Assembly (NCBI GenBank): GCA_902798615.1 | Contig: CADBXL010000010.1 | Coordinates: 31,428-95,427, forward strand | DNA: 64,000 bases | Direction: 5' to 3' | Source: an uncultured Bacteroidales bacterium | Lineage (GTDB): Bacteria > Bacteroidota > Bacteroidia > Bacteroidales > Bacteroidaceae | In this document: positions 37,436 to 47,139 of the stretch, in pieces | Layout: each line of letters starts with the position of its first letter | Position numbering within the stretch: position 1 is the first letter of the stretch | The notes under the pieces: model-generated | What the model saw: only the letters and a program-made list of their open reading frames with translations | Told to the model about the DNA's origin: nothing | Databases searched by the model: none | Made by a program: the position numbers and the translations under genes

Positions 37436-38674
37436 TTAAGGCGTGAACCTTATGCCCAGTTGCAGGTCGAACATAGTCTTATGCTCGGTATAGTAGGTCT
37501 TGTATCTTGTAGAGCCGGGAATATTGTACTGAACGGACGGCTCTGCGTAGATGTTGAGACTTTTGAAAAGCTTTACCTGAATGCCAGATGATGCCTTGAG
37601 CGAGTAATTGACAGGCAGATGAGAGAGGTGACTCTCGTGGTTCGTCTTTCCGCTCACGCCAAAGTCTATTCGTCCGCCAGTTCCGAGATATATGTTGCAA
37701 TAGTGGTTGTTGTAGAGCTGGTAGTTCATCTGAATAGGCACACCTATGAAATGCAGTTTCTGGTCGGTATGAATGCTGGATAATGCAGTAGCATCTTCAA
37801 TCTCACTATGAAGATATGTATATGCAAGACCTGTGGCAACCGACCATTTGTCGGCAACGGGAATGCCGATTTGTAAGCCGATAGTGATAGGACGATCATG
37901 CTTCTCCTCGTGATATGAGACGGGTGGGAAGGAGTTGTAGCCCCCTGTTCCTGGATTATCGATGGTGTTCTGGCCGTTCGGAAAAGAATTTTCTTCTGAT
38001 TTGGGGATGCTCTGGTCGTTTAGAAAAATATTTCCTTCTGGTGATGTCCAGTCTTTTGATGAGAGATTAATTCCAGAAGCATTCATAGCGAGATAAATAC
38101 CATCTTGTTTCTCTTGTTTGAAGATGGGGGCATCCTCGCTTTGAGGAACTTTTGGAGCTATGGCTCTTTCCACGCTTTGTGGAGTTTGTGAGGGGGAAGT
38201 GGCTTGTTTTTTTTCTGTTTGCTTTTCTTCAGGAGCTAGGGTGGGGGCTTCTTCCTCTTGGGTTGCAGGGCTTTGTTCCAAAATCAAGGATGGTTTTGAC
38301 GTGTTAGGAACTTTCTGGGCAAGTGGGGTGGCGATATGATTAACAGGCACGATAGGAGAGGAAACTGGGGATGTAGGGGTAGAAGGCATTATAGGGCTTG
38401 CTGACTGTGGAATATTGCTGACAGAGCCATTCTCTACAAGCATCTTGTTCTCCTTGTTGTTATTAAGGAAAAGGAGGGTTGTCGGGATTAGAAGCAAAAG
38501 GAGGATAGCAGCACAAGCCTTCTTCCAATGAGGGAAAAGGGTGGCTTTCTTTGCTGTTTTTGAAGGCATTTCTCCAATGGCGGCATCAATATCTTCCCAC
38601 AATCCTTCTGGAATTGTAGGAACCTCGTAGTTGCTCATTTTCTTCTGAAGATCTTTAGTCCATTTCTCTTTCAT
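37436..38674 (-). CDS. Membrane-anchored outer-membrane-barrel-like protein paired with ECF sigma
   Basis: The 412-residue protein has a 50-residue cytoplasmic start (MKEKWTKDLQKKMSNYEVPT) and one membrane segment at about 51-69 (ACAAILLLLLIPTTLLFL). A Pro/Ser/Thr-rich linker at about 75-230 is followed by a beta-barrel-like C-terminus (ITIGLQIGIPVADKWSVATG to KTMFDLQLGIRFTP). Its start overlaps the sigma-factor stop by 4 bp, so the two are coupled. Proteins with this layout follow ECF genes in Bacteroidales and may act as anti-sigma-like or envelope sensors. That role is inference. Confidence 0.85.
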   Translation of the reverse strand: MKEKWTKDLQKKMSNYEVPTIPEGLWEDIDAAIGEMPSKTAKKATLFPHWKKACAAILLLLLIPTTLLFLNNNKENKMLVENGSVSNIPQSASPIMPSTPTSPVSSPIVPVNHIATPLAQKVPNTSKPSLILEQSPATQEEEAPTLAPEEKQTEKKQATSPSQTPQSVERAIAPKVPQSEDAPIFKQEKQDGIYLAMNASGINLSSKDWTSPEGNIFLNDQSIPKSEENSFPNGQNTIDNPGTGGYNSFPPVSYHEEKHDRPITIGLQIGIPVADKWSVATGLAYTYLHSEIEDATALSSIHTDQKLHFIGVPIQMNYQLYNNHYCNIYLGTGGRIDFGVSGKTNHESHLSHLPVNYSLKASSGIQVKLFKSLNIYAEPSVQYNIPGSTRYKTYYTEHKTMFDLQLGIRFTP

Positions 38675-39213
38675 TGTCTGCCTCCTTCCTGTTTTAATAG
38701 AATTTTGCGAAGCATGTTCTTCGCTCTGTGTAACTGAGATGCTGATGATGCTTCCTTAATGCCAAGCATCTGGGCTATTTCCTTGTGCGATTTGTCCTCA
38801 AAGGCATAGAGGTTGAGAACCACGCGATAGCCTGTGGGTAATTGCTGTATGGCGTTGTGTAGCTGCTCTGCGGAGAATCTTTCCACCTCAATGTCCTCCT
38901 CTTGATCTGGTAGTTCCTTCGATGTCTCGATAAAGGCATCCTTATGTTTCCTTCGTAAGAGCATAAGCGATTCGTTTACGGCTATCCTTGTCATCCACGA
39001 CACGATAGAACTTCCATCTTTTTGCTTGAAATCACCTATGTTTTTGTAGGTTTTTATGTATGTTTCCTGAAGAATGTCGCGAACATCCTCCTCGTTGACA
39101 ACATATCTCTGGCAGACGGCAAAGAGATAGCGAACCGTAAGACCATACAATTCCTGCATAGCCTTACGGTCGTTTTTCAGTAGTCGTTCTGTCAGTTCGT
39201 TGTCAATAGTCAT
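38671..39213 (-). CDS. ECF-type RNA polymerase sigma factor
   Basis: The 180-residue sigma-70-family factor has region 2 at about 20-90 (DVRDILQETYIKTYKNIGDF, WMTRIAVNESLMLLRRKHKD) and region 4 at about 118-172 (LPTGYRVVLNLYAFEDKSHKEIAQMLGIKEASSASQLHRAKNML). It directs RNA polymerase to a limited regulon, probably envelope-related. It lies between serpin 2 (2 bp upstream) and the membrane protein (4-bp overlap), so serpins and sigma factor are likely co-expressed. Confidence 0.95.
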   Translation of the reverse strand: MTIDNELTERLLKNDRKAMQELYGLTVRYLFAVCQRYVVNEEDVRDILQETYIKTYKNIGDFKQKDGSSIVSWMTRIAVNESLMLLRRKHKDAFIETSKELPDQEEDIEVERFSAEQLHNAIQQLPTGYRVVLNLYAFEDKSHKEIAQMLGIKEASSASQLHRAKNMLRKILLKQEGGRQ

Positions 39214-39215
39214 GC

Positions 39216-40451
39216 TTAGAGTTTTCTCACCTTACCCATGAAGAGAATAGTGCCAGATGTCTTCTCGCGGATAATATATACAAACGGACGGTTTATGTAG
39301 AATGTCAATGTCCGCACAGGCATAACGCAGTTAGGCATAGTAGCTACGGTTACGGCAGCCGCTTCCGTGCCCTCTTCATCTACATTAACAAAGGTAGCCT
39401 GTATCACGTCTGAGATATTGACTTTTTCATCGGAAATACCAGAGAAATCAGCCTTGCCAGAGAAGGCATCCGTCATTCCCATAGCCTTGAGTGGTTTAAC
39501 GAGTGAGTTCTTGCACTCCAGTTTCATTCTTGGCATTTCAACCAAAATCTCTGCCATACGCGCTTCTTTGAGATACAATTCAAAGGTGTTTTGATTGAAA
39601 TTCTTCATGCACTCATCAAGTTTCTTGTCCTCGTGTGGAAGAAAAATGTCCATGCAATAGTTGTCGTTGCCGTATGGGAACTCGGCAAAATCCATGTCTA
39701 TTCCTGAATAGGCAAGGAATTCGTTCTCTTGTCTCATCATCTGGACTTTTGACTTTGAACCGTCAGAATTGTTGAAGTCTTTTTCCTTGGTGTCTTCCTT
39801 GTCGAATTTGTTCTTCCACATTCCCTTGAAATATAGGGCGTTGGCAAGTGCCATTCTGCAAGTCTCAGGAAGAGGATAGGCGAGTATCTTCTTTATGCTA
39901 CCACGGGTTTTGGTGTTGCACCAGTTGTTGATGTCGCCCATTGTCTTTTCAGTTGAAAGTTTCTGCTTGAAAGTCTCGCCAATGAGTTTCTTGTCGCTGA
40001 GAAATTCAGACTTCACATTGAATCCTTCATCAATCCATACGGAATTTGCTGTTGCGAATGTTGTCTTGCTATCAACCTTTGCAAGGTATTCGTTGAGGCT
40101 GTTGAAAGCCTCGTTGAGATTCTCCTTGCTGATTTCATTGGCACCAATTATAGAATTTATCTGTTTGCGAGTCTCGCCATTAGCTCCGTTTGATGCCATA
40201 GCCAGCATTTCCGACAGGCTGAGAGGTGAGATCGTGAAATTCTCGTTAGCATTTGTTATTGCGTCAACCTCAGAGAACAGAGGGAAAGCCTTATTTGTTG
40301 AGGTATTGAGGATGATTGTTGTCGTCGGGTCTCCCGTGCAAATTACTGGTTCTGGTGTTTCTTGATCATCGTCAGAACTATCACAACTTGTCGTAGTGAA
40401 CAGGGCTGCCAACATTATAAATCCTATTGTATAGAATTTGGAATTCTTCAT
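39216..40451 (-). CDS. Serpin-family lipoprotein 2 (Cys near P1)
   Basis: The start MKNSKFYTIGFIMLAALFTT leads to a lipobox (TTSC), so I use 40451 and not the upstream open-frame ATG at 40508. Serpin landmarks include NFTISPLSLSEMLAMASNGA, LANALYFKGMWKNKF and RPFVYIIREKTSGTILFMGKVRKL. The hinge DEEGTEAAAVTVAT is canonical for inhibition. Counting from P14 Thr, the P1 position falls on or near Cys in MPNCVMP. A Cys at P1 would be unusual and might suit a cysteine-protease target. It would be exported and lipid-anchored. Confidence 0.93.
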   Translation of the reverse strand: MKNSKFYTIGFIMLAALFTTTSCDSSDDDQETPEPVICTGDPTTTIILNTSTNKAFPLFSEVDAITNANENFTISPLSLSEMLAMASNGANGETRKQINSIIGANEISKENLNEAFNSLNEYLAKVDSKTTFATANSVWIDEGFNVKSEFLSDKKLIGETFKQKLSTEKTMGDINNWCNTKTRGSIKKILAYPLPETCRMALANALYFKGMWKNKFDKEDTKEKDFNNSDGSKSKVQMMRQENEFLAYSGIDMDFAEFPYGNDNYCMDIFLPHEDKKLDECMKNFNQNTFELYLKEARMAEILVEMPRMKLECKNSLVKPLKAMGMTDAFSGKADFSGISDEKVNISDVIQATFVNVDEEGTEAAAVTVATMPNCVMPVRTLTFYINRPFVYIIREKTSGTILFMGKVRKL

Positions 40452-40523
40452 ATTTATGCGTTTTAGTGGTTCTTTATATATAATGCAGAAAAGTTGAAAA
40501 ACTTGCATTGGAAAGCGAATTTT

Positions 40524-41780
40524 TTATAAATACCTAACCTTACCCATGAAGAGTATGGTGTTTGAATCCTTCTCGCGGATGACAAAGGCGAATGGGCGGT
40601 TCATGTTGAAAATAAGAGGTGTTGGTTCTGGACCTGCTGAGGTCACTTTATTTAGGAATGCAGCCGTTACTGCTGCTGCCTCTGTGCCTTCTTCGTCTAC
40701 CTTCATATACGTTGCTTGTATGAATTTGTCAACGAATAGTTTGCCATCATCTGTGATTCCTGAGAAATCAGCCAATCCACGTATGAAAGCGTTCTTCATA
40801 CCCATGTCTATGAGTGGCTGGATGAGCGATGTGTTGAATTCGATTTCCATGCGTGGCATACTGACAATCACATCTCTTTCGCGAGATTCTTTGATGTATT
40901 CGAAGAATGTGCTTGAAGAGAATTCTTTCAGGCATTCGTCAAGTTTCTTGCCTTCATGCGGAAGAATTACATCCATGCAGAATCTCCCATTTCCGTAATC
41001 AAACTCTGCCATATCCACATCTTTGCCTTCGTATGCAAGGAAAGTCTCTGTCTGGTGCATCATCTTCACTTTTGATTTTGCGCCATCGTAGTTGGTGAAG
41101 TCTTCTTCCCTGGTTTGGTCCTTGTTGAATTTTTCAGCCCACATTCCCTTGAAATAGAGGGCGTTGATGAGTCCCAAACGACAATCCTCCGAAAGCGGCT
41201 GGTCAAGGATTTTCTTTATGCAGCCTTTGGTATTCTTATCGCACCATGAGTTAATGTCGTTCATCGTTTTCGCGGTGGCGAGATCCTGATTGCGAGTCTC
41301 GGCATTGAGCCATTTCGCATTTATGTTTACGTATTCGTCCTTAACTTTCAGCTCGTCGTCAATCCATTGCGAATTGGCTATTGTCACGCTTGTCTTACTG
41401 TCGGCTGAAATGAGATATTGGTTTAGATCGCCAATGGCAGAATTCTGTTCTCCGAGAGAAGTGTCTTTTGTCCTGAGAAGGTCGGTTATCTGGCTGAGCG
41501 TCTCGCCCTTAGCTCCGTTACTCAGCATCGTGAGCACTTCAGCGAGACTTAGTGGCGATACGATAACATTCTTGCCAGGCTCTTGCTGTGCGCAAACTTT
41601 GTCGAGCAGCGGAAAAGCCAAGTCGTTGCTCGACTCGCTGATGGCTCTCGTTAGAGAAGATGTAGGACAGATAACGGGCTGGGGAGGATCGTCTGGTCCG
41701 TCTTCGTTATCGCAACTAACTGTAGATAGTAGTGCTACGGGCAACATAAGTGCCATCGCATAGAATTTAGATTTCTTCAT
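40524..41780 (-). CDS. Serpin-family lipoprotein 1
   Basis: The 418-residue serpin has an N-terminal lipobox (LLSTVSC). Landmarks are NVIVSPLSLAEVLTMLSNGA, LINALYFKGMWAEKF and RPFAFVIREKDSNTILFMGKVRYL. The reactive-loop hinge DEEGTEAAAVTAAF is the canonical inhibitory sequence, so a suicide-inhibition mechanism is expected. The predicted P1 lies around LNKVTSAG (Val or Lys). It is 72 bp upstream of serpin 2 and is the first gene of the serpin/sigma series. An 11-bp array lies in its upstream region. Confidence 0.94.
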   Translation of the reverse strand: MKKSKFYAMALMLPVALLSTVSCDNEDGPDDPPQPVICPTSSLTRAISESSNDLAFPLLDKVCAQQEPGKNVIVSPLSLAEVLTMLSNGAKGETLSQITDLLRTKDTSLGEQNSAIGDLNQYLISADSKTSVTIANSQWIDDELKVKDEYVNINAKWLNAETRNQDLATAKTMNDINSWCDKNTKGCIKKILDQPLSEDCRLGLINALYFKGMWAEKFNKDQTREEDFTNYDGAKSKVKMMHQTETFLAYEGKDVDMAEFDYGNGRFCMDVILPHEGKKLDECLKEFSSSTFFEYIKESRERDVIVSMPRMEIEFNTSLIQPLIDMGMKNAFIRGLADFSGITDDGKLFVDKFIQATYMKVDEEGTEAAAVTAAFLNKVTSAGPEPTPLIFNMNRPFAFVIREKDSNTILFMGKVRYL

Positions 41781-41893
41781 TTTTTTTGATGTTTTTGTTT
41801 GATGTTCTATTCATAGAATGCAAAAACTTTTGAAACCTTGCACGGGAAATGAAAAAAAGTTTGAAAATCTTGTATTGCTAACCCTGTGGTGTA

Positions 41894-41965
41894 TCCGTCG
41901 TGGCTCCGATGTTGGGAACGGACTTAGAACGGTTTTACAACGGATTTACAACGGTGTTAGAGTGG
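41894..41965. repeat. 11-bp phased palindromic array E
   Basis: CC at 41895 and 41906, then GG at 41920, 41931, 41942, 41953 and 41964. Right units are AACGGACTTAG, AACGGTTTTAC, AACGGATTTAC and AACGGTGTTAG. The switch spacer is 12 nt, one longer than the usual 11. It lies in the 519-bp divergent region between serpin 1 and purB, the only strong array upstream of two divergent genes. Confidence 0.85.
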
Positions 41966-42141
41966 GGGAGAGTTTAGGGTTTAGAATTTAGATGAATCTG
42001 TTTCAGTATTTCATCGAATTTACGTCATAATTAGGCATTTCAATCCCATGAAAACATGCGGAAACCTTACTTTTGTATTTCTTTTGCAATGATTTAACCT
42101 TTTTTTATGAGTTATAATATGGTCGTTTCATTTATTTTTCG

Positions 42142-42149
42142 TACCTTTG
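42142..42149 (+). promoter_or_regulatory. Putative -7 box for purB
   Basis: TACCTTTG followed by CACGCG matches TAnnTTTG about 150 bp upstream of the purB ATG. No clear -33 box. The same GTACCTTTGCAC wording precedes the first TlpA gene at about 1388. Confidence 0.45.
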
Positions 42150-42299
42150 CACGCGATAAATAATGAGTGCCTACCGACTTGATGTCGAAATTGGCAATTT
42201 CTATAATGCGCATTAAGATTGTAACGACAGTAAAGATCTAAGCAATTTAAAAGAGTAGAAAAGTTATAGGTAAATAACATCAAATAATTTAACAGGAAA

Positions 42300-43667
42300 A
42301 TGAATCTGGATATTTTGACAGCCATCTCGCCTATTGATGGCCGCTACAGAGGAAAGACGGAAAGCCTTGCAGAGTATTTCTCAGAATATGCACTTATCCG
42401 TTATCGTGTTCGTGTAGAGATAGAGTATTTCATTACCCTTTGTGAGCTCCCGTTGCCTCAGCTTGCTGAGTTTGACAAGGCTCTCTTCCCACAGCTTCGT
42501 GGTATCTACGAGAACTTCTCGGAGCAGGACGCACAGCGTGTGAAGGATATTGAAAAGGTAACTAACCATGATGTGAAAGCAGTAGAGTATTTCATCAAGG
42601 AGAAACTTGACGAAATGGAGAAGAACGGTCTCGGCGAAGGCTACTTCGAGAAGAGCCGCGAATTCATCCACTTTGGACTTACTTCACAAGATATTAATAA
42701 TACAAGCGTACCTCTTTCTGTCAAGGAGGCTCTTGCTGAGGTCTTCGTTCCGCAGGTTGAGGAACTCATCAAACAACTCTCTGACTATGCAGAAGAGTGG
42801 AAGGACGTTCCAATGCTCGCAAAGACACATGGTCAGCCTGCATCTCCAACACGCTTGGGTAAGGAGGTAATGGTGTTCGTCTATCGTCTTCAGGAACAAC
42901 TCAACAGCCTCAAGGCATGTAAGTTTACAGCAAAGTTCGGTGGCGCTACTGGCAACTACAACGCACATTGTGTGGCTTACCCGCAGTACGACTGGAAGGC
43001 ATTCGGCAACAAGTTTGTGAGCGAAAAACTCGGTCTTGAGCGCGAACAGTTCACCACACAGATTTCTAATTACGACCACCTTGGTTCAATCTTTGATGCC
43101 ATCCGTCGTATCAATACAATCATCATAGACCTTGACCGTGACTTCTGGATGTATATCTCTATGGAGTATTTCAAGCAGAAGATCAAGGCTGGTGAGGTGG
43201 GTTCAAGTGCTATGCCTCATAAGGTGAATCCAATCGATTTCGAGAACTCTGAGGGCAACCTCGGTATTGCAAACGCTATACTTCAGTTCCTTGCTCAGAA
43301 ACTGCCAGTAAGCCGCTTGCAGCGTGACCTTACCGACTCAACAGTACTCCGTAACATCGGTGTGCCTCTCGGTCATGGCGTCATCGCTATCCAGAGCACA
43401 TTGAAGGGACTCCGCAAGCTCATCCTCAATCAGGAGGCTTTGCAGCGCGACCTTGACAATACTTGGGCTGTTGTGGCTGAGGCAATCCAGACAATCCTCC
43501 GTCGTGAGGCTTATCCACATCCATACGAGGCTCTCAAGGCACTCACACGTACCAACAAGCACATGGATGAGGAGACAATCCATGAGTTTATCAAGACTCT
43601 TGACGTTAGCGATGCCGTAAAGGCTGAGCTTATGGCAATAACTCCAAGCAACTATACCGGAATTTAA
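42300..43667 (+). CDS. purB: Adenylosuccinate lyase
   Basis: This 455-residue cytoplasmic homotetramer catalyses two fumarate-releasing steps of purine synthesis, SAICAR to AICAR and adenylosuccinate to AMP. Seen features are the start MNLDILTAISPIDGRYRGK, the TSQDINNT region with its catalytic His/Ser context, and the fumarase/aspartase signature GSSAMPHKVNPIDFENSEGN. Length is normal. It reads with rluB-like and asnS genes but has its own promoter-like box. Confidence 0.98.
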   Translation: MNLDILTAISPIDGRYRGKTESLAEYFSEYALIRYRVRVEIEYFITLCELPLPQLAEFDKALFPQLRGIYENFSEQDAQRVKDIEKVTNHDVKAVEYFIKEKLDEMEKNGLGEGYFEKSREFIHFGLTSQDINNTSVPLSVKEALAEVFVPQVEELIKQLSDYAEEWKDVPMLAKTHGQPASPTRLGKEVMVFVYRLQEQLNSLKACKFTAKFGGATGNYNAHCVAYPQYDWKAFGNKFVSEKLGLEREQFTTQISNYDHLGSIFDAIRRINTIIIDLDRDFWMYISMEYFKQKIKAGEVGSSAMPHKVNPIDFENSEGNLGIANAILQFLAQKLPVSRLQRDLTDSTVLRNIGVPLGHGVIAIQSTLKGLRKLILNQEALQRDLDNTWAVVAEAIQTILRREAYPHPYEALKALTRTNKHMDEETIHEFIKTLDVSDAVKAELMAITPSNYTGI

Positions 43668-43756
43668 ATTTTGAAAGATTCGCTTACGGCCGTGAGGCTG
43701 AGGCAATGAGAATTAAGAAATAATAAAGTAATAATCAAAGTAATAAACAAATCCAA

Positions 43757-45217
43757 ATGATGGAAACAGAAAACGACAAGCTTCAGAGTCTACAGAATTC
43801 TGTATCAGAAGACTCATCTGCCCGTGAGGGCGGTTTTCAGCAGGATGGTAGCTTCAGCGCACGTCCTCGTCAGCGCGCTCGTATTGGTCAGCGTGCGGCT
43901 TACTCTTCAGACCGTGGTTCTTCACGTCCGGGCTATCGCCCACAGCGTTCAACAGAGGACGACGGAGAATTCCGTCCAGAGGGCTTCGGCGCTAACCTGA
44001 CAAGCAACCGTCCACAGCGTGAGGAAGGCGGTTATCAGCCTCGTGGTGGTTATCAGCCTCGTGGTGGCTATCAGCAGCAGCCTCGTGGCGGTTATCAGCA
44101 GGGTGGCTATCAGCAGCGTCCTCAGTATCGTCCACAATATAACGGGGGAGAGAATCCAGAAGAAAATATGGGTGGTGGTTATCAGGCTCGTGGTGGCTAC
44201 GGTCAGCAGCGTGGTGGCGGCTATGGTCAGCAGCGTGGTGGCGGCTATGGTCAGCAGCGAGGCGGTGGCTATGGTCAGCAGCGTGGCGGTGGCTACGGTC
44301 AGCAGCGTGGTGGTGGCTACGGTCCACAGCGTGGTGGCGGCTACGGTCCACAGCGTGGTGGCGGTTATGGTCCACAGCGTGGTGGCGGTTACGGTCCACA
44401 GCGTGGTGGTCAGCGTCAGCATACAGCCGATTACAACCCAAATGCAAAGTACTCAATGAAGAAGCGTATTGAATACGCAGAGAACAATATCGATCCAACA
44501 CAGCCACTTCGTCTGAACAAGTTCCTTGCTAACGCAGGTGTTTGCTCACGTCGTGAGGCTGATGATTTCATCGAGGCAGGAGTAGTAACCGTAAACGGAC
44601 AGGTAGTAACAGAGCTCGGAACAAAGGTACTCCGTACAGATACCGTTATGTTCCACGATCAGCCTGTAACTCTCGAGAAGAAGGTTTACGTGCTTCTCAA
44701 CAAGCCAAAGGATTATGTAACAACTACCGACGACCCACAGCAGCGTAAGGTTGTTATGGATCTCGTTAAGGATGCATGTCCAGAGCGCATCTATCCTGTT
44801 GGTCGTCTTGACCGTAATACAACAGGTGTTCTCCTTCTCACTAACGACGGTGACCTCGCTTCTAAGCTCACTCACCCTAAGTTCCTGAAGAAGAAGGTAT
44901 ATCACGTATATCTCGACAAGCCTGTAACCGCTTACGATATGGGTCAGATTCTTAACGGTATCACCCTCGATGACGGTGATATCAAGGCTGATGCTATCGA
45001 GTATGCTTCTCCAACCGATAAGAAGCAGGTAGGCATTGAGATTCACTCTGGTAAGAACCGTATCGTGCGCCGTATCTTCGAGAGCCTCGGCTATCACGTT
45101 ACAAAGCTCGATCGCGTACAGTTCGCTGGTCTTACCAAGAAGAACCTCCGCCGCGGCGACTGGCGTTTCCTCACCGAGAAGGAAGTGGAGATGCTCAGAA
45201 TGGGTGCTTTCGAGTAA
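43757..45217 (+). CDS. RsuA/RluB-type pseudouridine synthase with [11 protein letters not shown]-terminal tail
   Basis: The 486-residue protein has a disordered N-terminus of about 225 residues rich in Arg, Gly, Gln and Tyr. It includes nine tandem copies of an 8-residue unit GGGYG(Q/P)QR. An S4 RNA-binding domain follows at about 252-297 ([22 protein letters not shown]). The catalytic domain has [20 protein letters not shown], whose Asp forms the covalent intermediate with uridine. It would isomerise uridine in 23S or 16S rRNA. RGG tails favour RNA binding and condensation. The standard bacterial enzyme lacks so long a tail. Start ATG at 43757 or 43760. Confidence 0.95.
   Translation: MMETENDKLQSLQNSVSEDSSAREGGFQQDGSFSARPRQRARIGQRAAYSSDRGSSRPGYRPQRSTEDDGEFRPEGFGANLTSNRPQREEGGYQPRGGYQPRGGYQQQPRGGYQQGGYQQRPQYRPQYNGGENPEENMGGGYQARGGYGQQRGGGYGQQRGGGYGQQRGGGYGQQRGGGYGQQRGGGYGPQRGGGYGPQRGGGYGPQRGGGYGPQRGGQRQHTADYNPNAKYSMKKRIEYAENNIDPTQPLRLNKFLANAGVCSRREADDFIEAGVVTVNGQVVTELGTKVLRTDTVMFHDQPVTLEKKVYVLLNKPKDYVTTTDDPQQRKVVMDLVKDACPERIYPVGRLDRNTTGVLLLTNDGDLASKLTHPKFLKKKVYHVYLDKPVTAYDMGQILNGITLDDGDIKADAIEYASPTDKKQVGIEIHSGKNRIVRRIFESLGYHVTKLDRVQFAGLTKKNLRRGDWRFLTEKEVEMLRMGAFE
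44198..44413 (+). repeat. 24-bp in-frame tandem repeat, nine units
   Basis: Nine near-identical 24-bp units encode YGQQRGGG five times and then YGPQRGGG four times. Unit order (QQ block then PQ block) and mostly synonymous changes point to local slippage or unequal exchange. Length is likely to vary among strains. Confidence 0.9.
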
Positions 45218-45317
45218 TAGACCTCTCCTAACCTCCCCCAAGGGGAGGAACTTTTATAGTACATTCGTTTAATAAACAATAATTACCCAAGTCTTCCCTG
45301 AGAGAGGTATGTATAGC

Positions 45318-45351
45318 ACATCCTTCCCTTTGGGAAGGCTTGGTTAGGCTT
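45318..45351 (+). repeat. 34-bp leader repeat before asnS
   Basis: The stretch from ACATCCTTCCCTTTGGGAAG to GGCTTGGTTAGGCTT is identical to 52757-52790 before oadB. It holds a CCTTCCC-TTT-GGGAAGG hairpin and ends directly at the asnS ATG, so it spans any ribosome-binding site. Confidence 0.8.
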
Positions 45352-46773
45352 ATGAAAAGAACAAAAATAGTTGACGCTCTTCGTTCAACTGCTTTCGGTG
45401 AAGCTATCGACGTAAAGGGATGGGTTCGCAGCCACCGCTCAAGCAAGGCTGTTGACTTCATCGCCCTTAACGACGGCTCTACTATAAAGAACATTCAGAT
45501 TGTAGCAGACACGGATAAATTTGACGATGAGATTCTTAGGCAGATTACCACAGGCGCTTGTATCCACGTTGAGGGTACCCTCGTTGAGAGCCAGGGTAAG
45601 GGTCAGACCTCAGAAATCCTCGCTACTTCAATCGAGATCTACGGCCTCTGCGGTAATGACTACCCAATGCAGAAGAAAGGCCAGACATTCGAGTACATGA
45701 GAAAGTACGCGCACATGCGTCTGCGTACAAATACATTCGGTGCTGTGATGCGCATCCGTCATAATATGGCGATTGCTATCCACACATACTTCCATCAGCA
45801 TGGTTATTTCTACTTCCACACACCTCTCATCACAGCTTCCGACTGTGAGGGCGCAGGTCAGATGTTCCAGGTAACAACCAAGAACCTCTACGACCTCAAG
45901 AAGGGTGAGGATGGTAAGATTGACTACTCTGACGATTTCTTCGGCAAGCAGACGTCTCTGACCGTATCAGGACAGCTTGAGGGTGAGCTCGGAGCAACAG
46001 CTCTCGGAGCAATCTACACCTTCGGTCCTACTTTCCGTGCTGAGAATTCAAATACTCCTCGTCACCTTGCTGAGTTTTGGATGATTGAGCCAGAGGTTTG
46101 CTTTATCGACATGGACGAGCTCATGGATCTTGAAGAGGATTTCATCAAGTTCTGCGTAAAGTGGGCTCTTGACAACTGTAAGGACGACCTTGAATTCCTC
46201 AACCAGATGATTGACAAGGGACTCATCGCACGTCTTGAGGGTGTGCTGAAGGAAGAGTTTGTTCGTCTGCCTTACACCAAGGGTATCGAGATTCTCCAGG
46301 AGGCTGTGAAGAAGGGCAAGAAGTTCGAGTTCCCATGCAACTGGGGCGATGACCTCGCTTCTGAGCATGAGCGCTTCCTCGTTGAGGAATACTTCAAGAA
46401 GCCAGTCATCATGACCAACTATCCAAAGGCTATCAAGGCATTCTATATGAAGATAGACGAGAAGAACCCTGTCCTCGATGGTAAGGAGATGGCTCCAACT
46501 GTACAGGGTACTGACGTTCTCTTCCCACAGATTGGTGAGATTATCGGTGGTTCTGTCCGTGAAGAAAGCTACGACAAGCTCCTCAACGAGATCAAGGAGC
46601 GCAACATCCCAATGAAGGATATGGAATGGTATCTTGACACACGCCGTTTCGGTAGCTGTCCACACGCAGGTTTCGGTCTCGGTTTCGAGCGTCTCATCCT
46701 CTTCGTGACAGGTATGCAGAACATCCGCGACGTGATTCCTTTCCCACGTACTCCGAATAACGCAGAGTTCTAA
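45352..46773 (+). CDS. asnS: Asparaginyl-tRNA synthetase
   Basis: The 473-residue class II synthetase charges tRNA-Asn with asparagine. It has an N-terminal OB-fold anticodon-binding domain ([40 protein letters not shown]). Motif 2-like [25 protein letters not shown] and the C-terminal motif 3 [27 protein letters not shown] follow. The start is ATG at 45352; the open frame extends 4 codons to a TTG that is not needed. A perfect 34-bp repeat abuts the start codon, and a strong terminator follows. Confidence 0.98.
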   Translation: MKRTKIVDALRSTAFGEAIDVKGWVRSHRSSKAVDFIALNDGSTIKNIQIVADTDKFDDEILRQITTGACIHVEGTLVESQGKGQTSEILATSIEIYGLCGNDYPMQKKGQTFEYMRKYAHMRLRTNTFGAVMRIRHNMAIAIHTYFHQHGYFYFHTPLITASDCEGAGQMFQVTTKNLYDLKKGEDGKIDYSDDFFGKQTSLTVSGQLEGELGATALGAIYTFGPTFRAENSNTPRHLAEFWMIEPEVCFIDMDELMDLEEDFIKFCVKWALDNCKDDLEFLNQMIDKGLIARLEGVLKEEFVRLPYTKGIEILQEAVKKGKKFEFPCNWGDDLASEHERFLVEEYFKKPVIMTNYPKAIKAFYMKIDEKNPVLDGKEMAPTVQGTDVLFPQIGEIIGGSVREESYDKLLNEIKERNIPMKDMEWYLDTRRFGSCPHAGFGLGFERLILFVTGMQNIRDVIPFPRTPNNAEF

Positions 46774-46818
46774 AAAAAACTCCCACACCTTATCAAAGGA
46801 TGGGATTCGATTATAGTA

Positions 46819-46870
46819 ATACCGCTTATGGTAGTAATAGAAGCTATCCGTAAGCGGTATTTTTGTTTTT
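46819..46870 (+). terminator. Rho-independent terminator after asnS
   Basis: ATACCGCTTA (46819-46828) pairs with TAAGCGGTAT (46851-46860), then TTTTTGTTTTTTG. It starts 45 nt after the asnS stop. Confidence 0.9.
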
Positions 46871-46933
46871 TGTTGAAATATAAAAACTATTGTAAATCCC
46901 GTATTTCACACAATCCCAGAAAACGTGTCGATA

Positions 46934-47086
46934 ACAGGTAACAAGTAACAATAAGAAAAATAGTGTAAGATGCTGCCTATATTTATTATTTATATATATA
47001 ATAAGGTATATAAACTCCTTAGAATAATTCTGTAAAATTTGGGAATACACAAAAATCCTTATTGTTACCTGTTACCTGTTACTGGT
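46934..47086. repeat. GTAACAGGTAACAAGTAACAAT-ended inverted-repeat element
   Basis: The left end GATAACAGGTAACAAGTAAC (46934 on) and right end ATTGTTACCTGTTACCTG (47061 on) are inverted around about 100 bp of AT-rich DNA with no gene. A third end, GGTAACAAGTAACAGGTAAC, lies at 47457 followed by AATAAGGATTT, matching the complement of the second. This is a candidate miniature element in the 937-bp spacer between asnS and the nitroreductase. Confidence 0.6.
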
Positions 47087-47139
47087 CGGGATTTTCTTGA
47101 TTGTTGAGCGAGACCCATATCTTGCTTGCGATTGTCTAA

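Noticed and set aside
44019-44507. Extra genes in other frames over the RGG repeat
   Set aside because: Long open frames on both strands arise from the 24-bp repeat and have low-complexity His/Asp/Arg or Thr/Leu translations.
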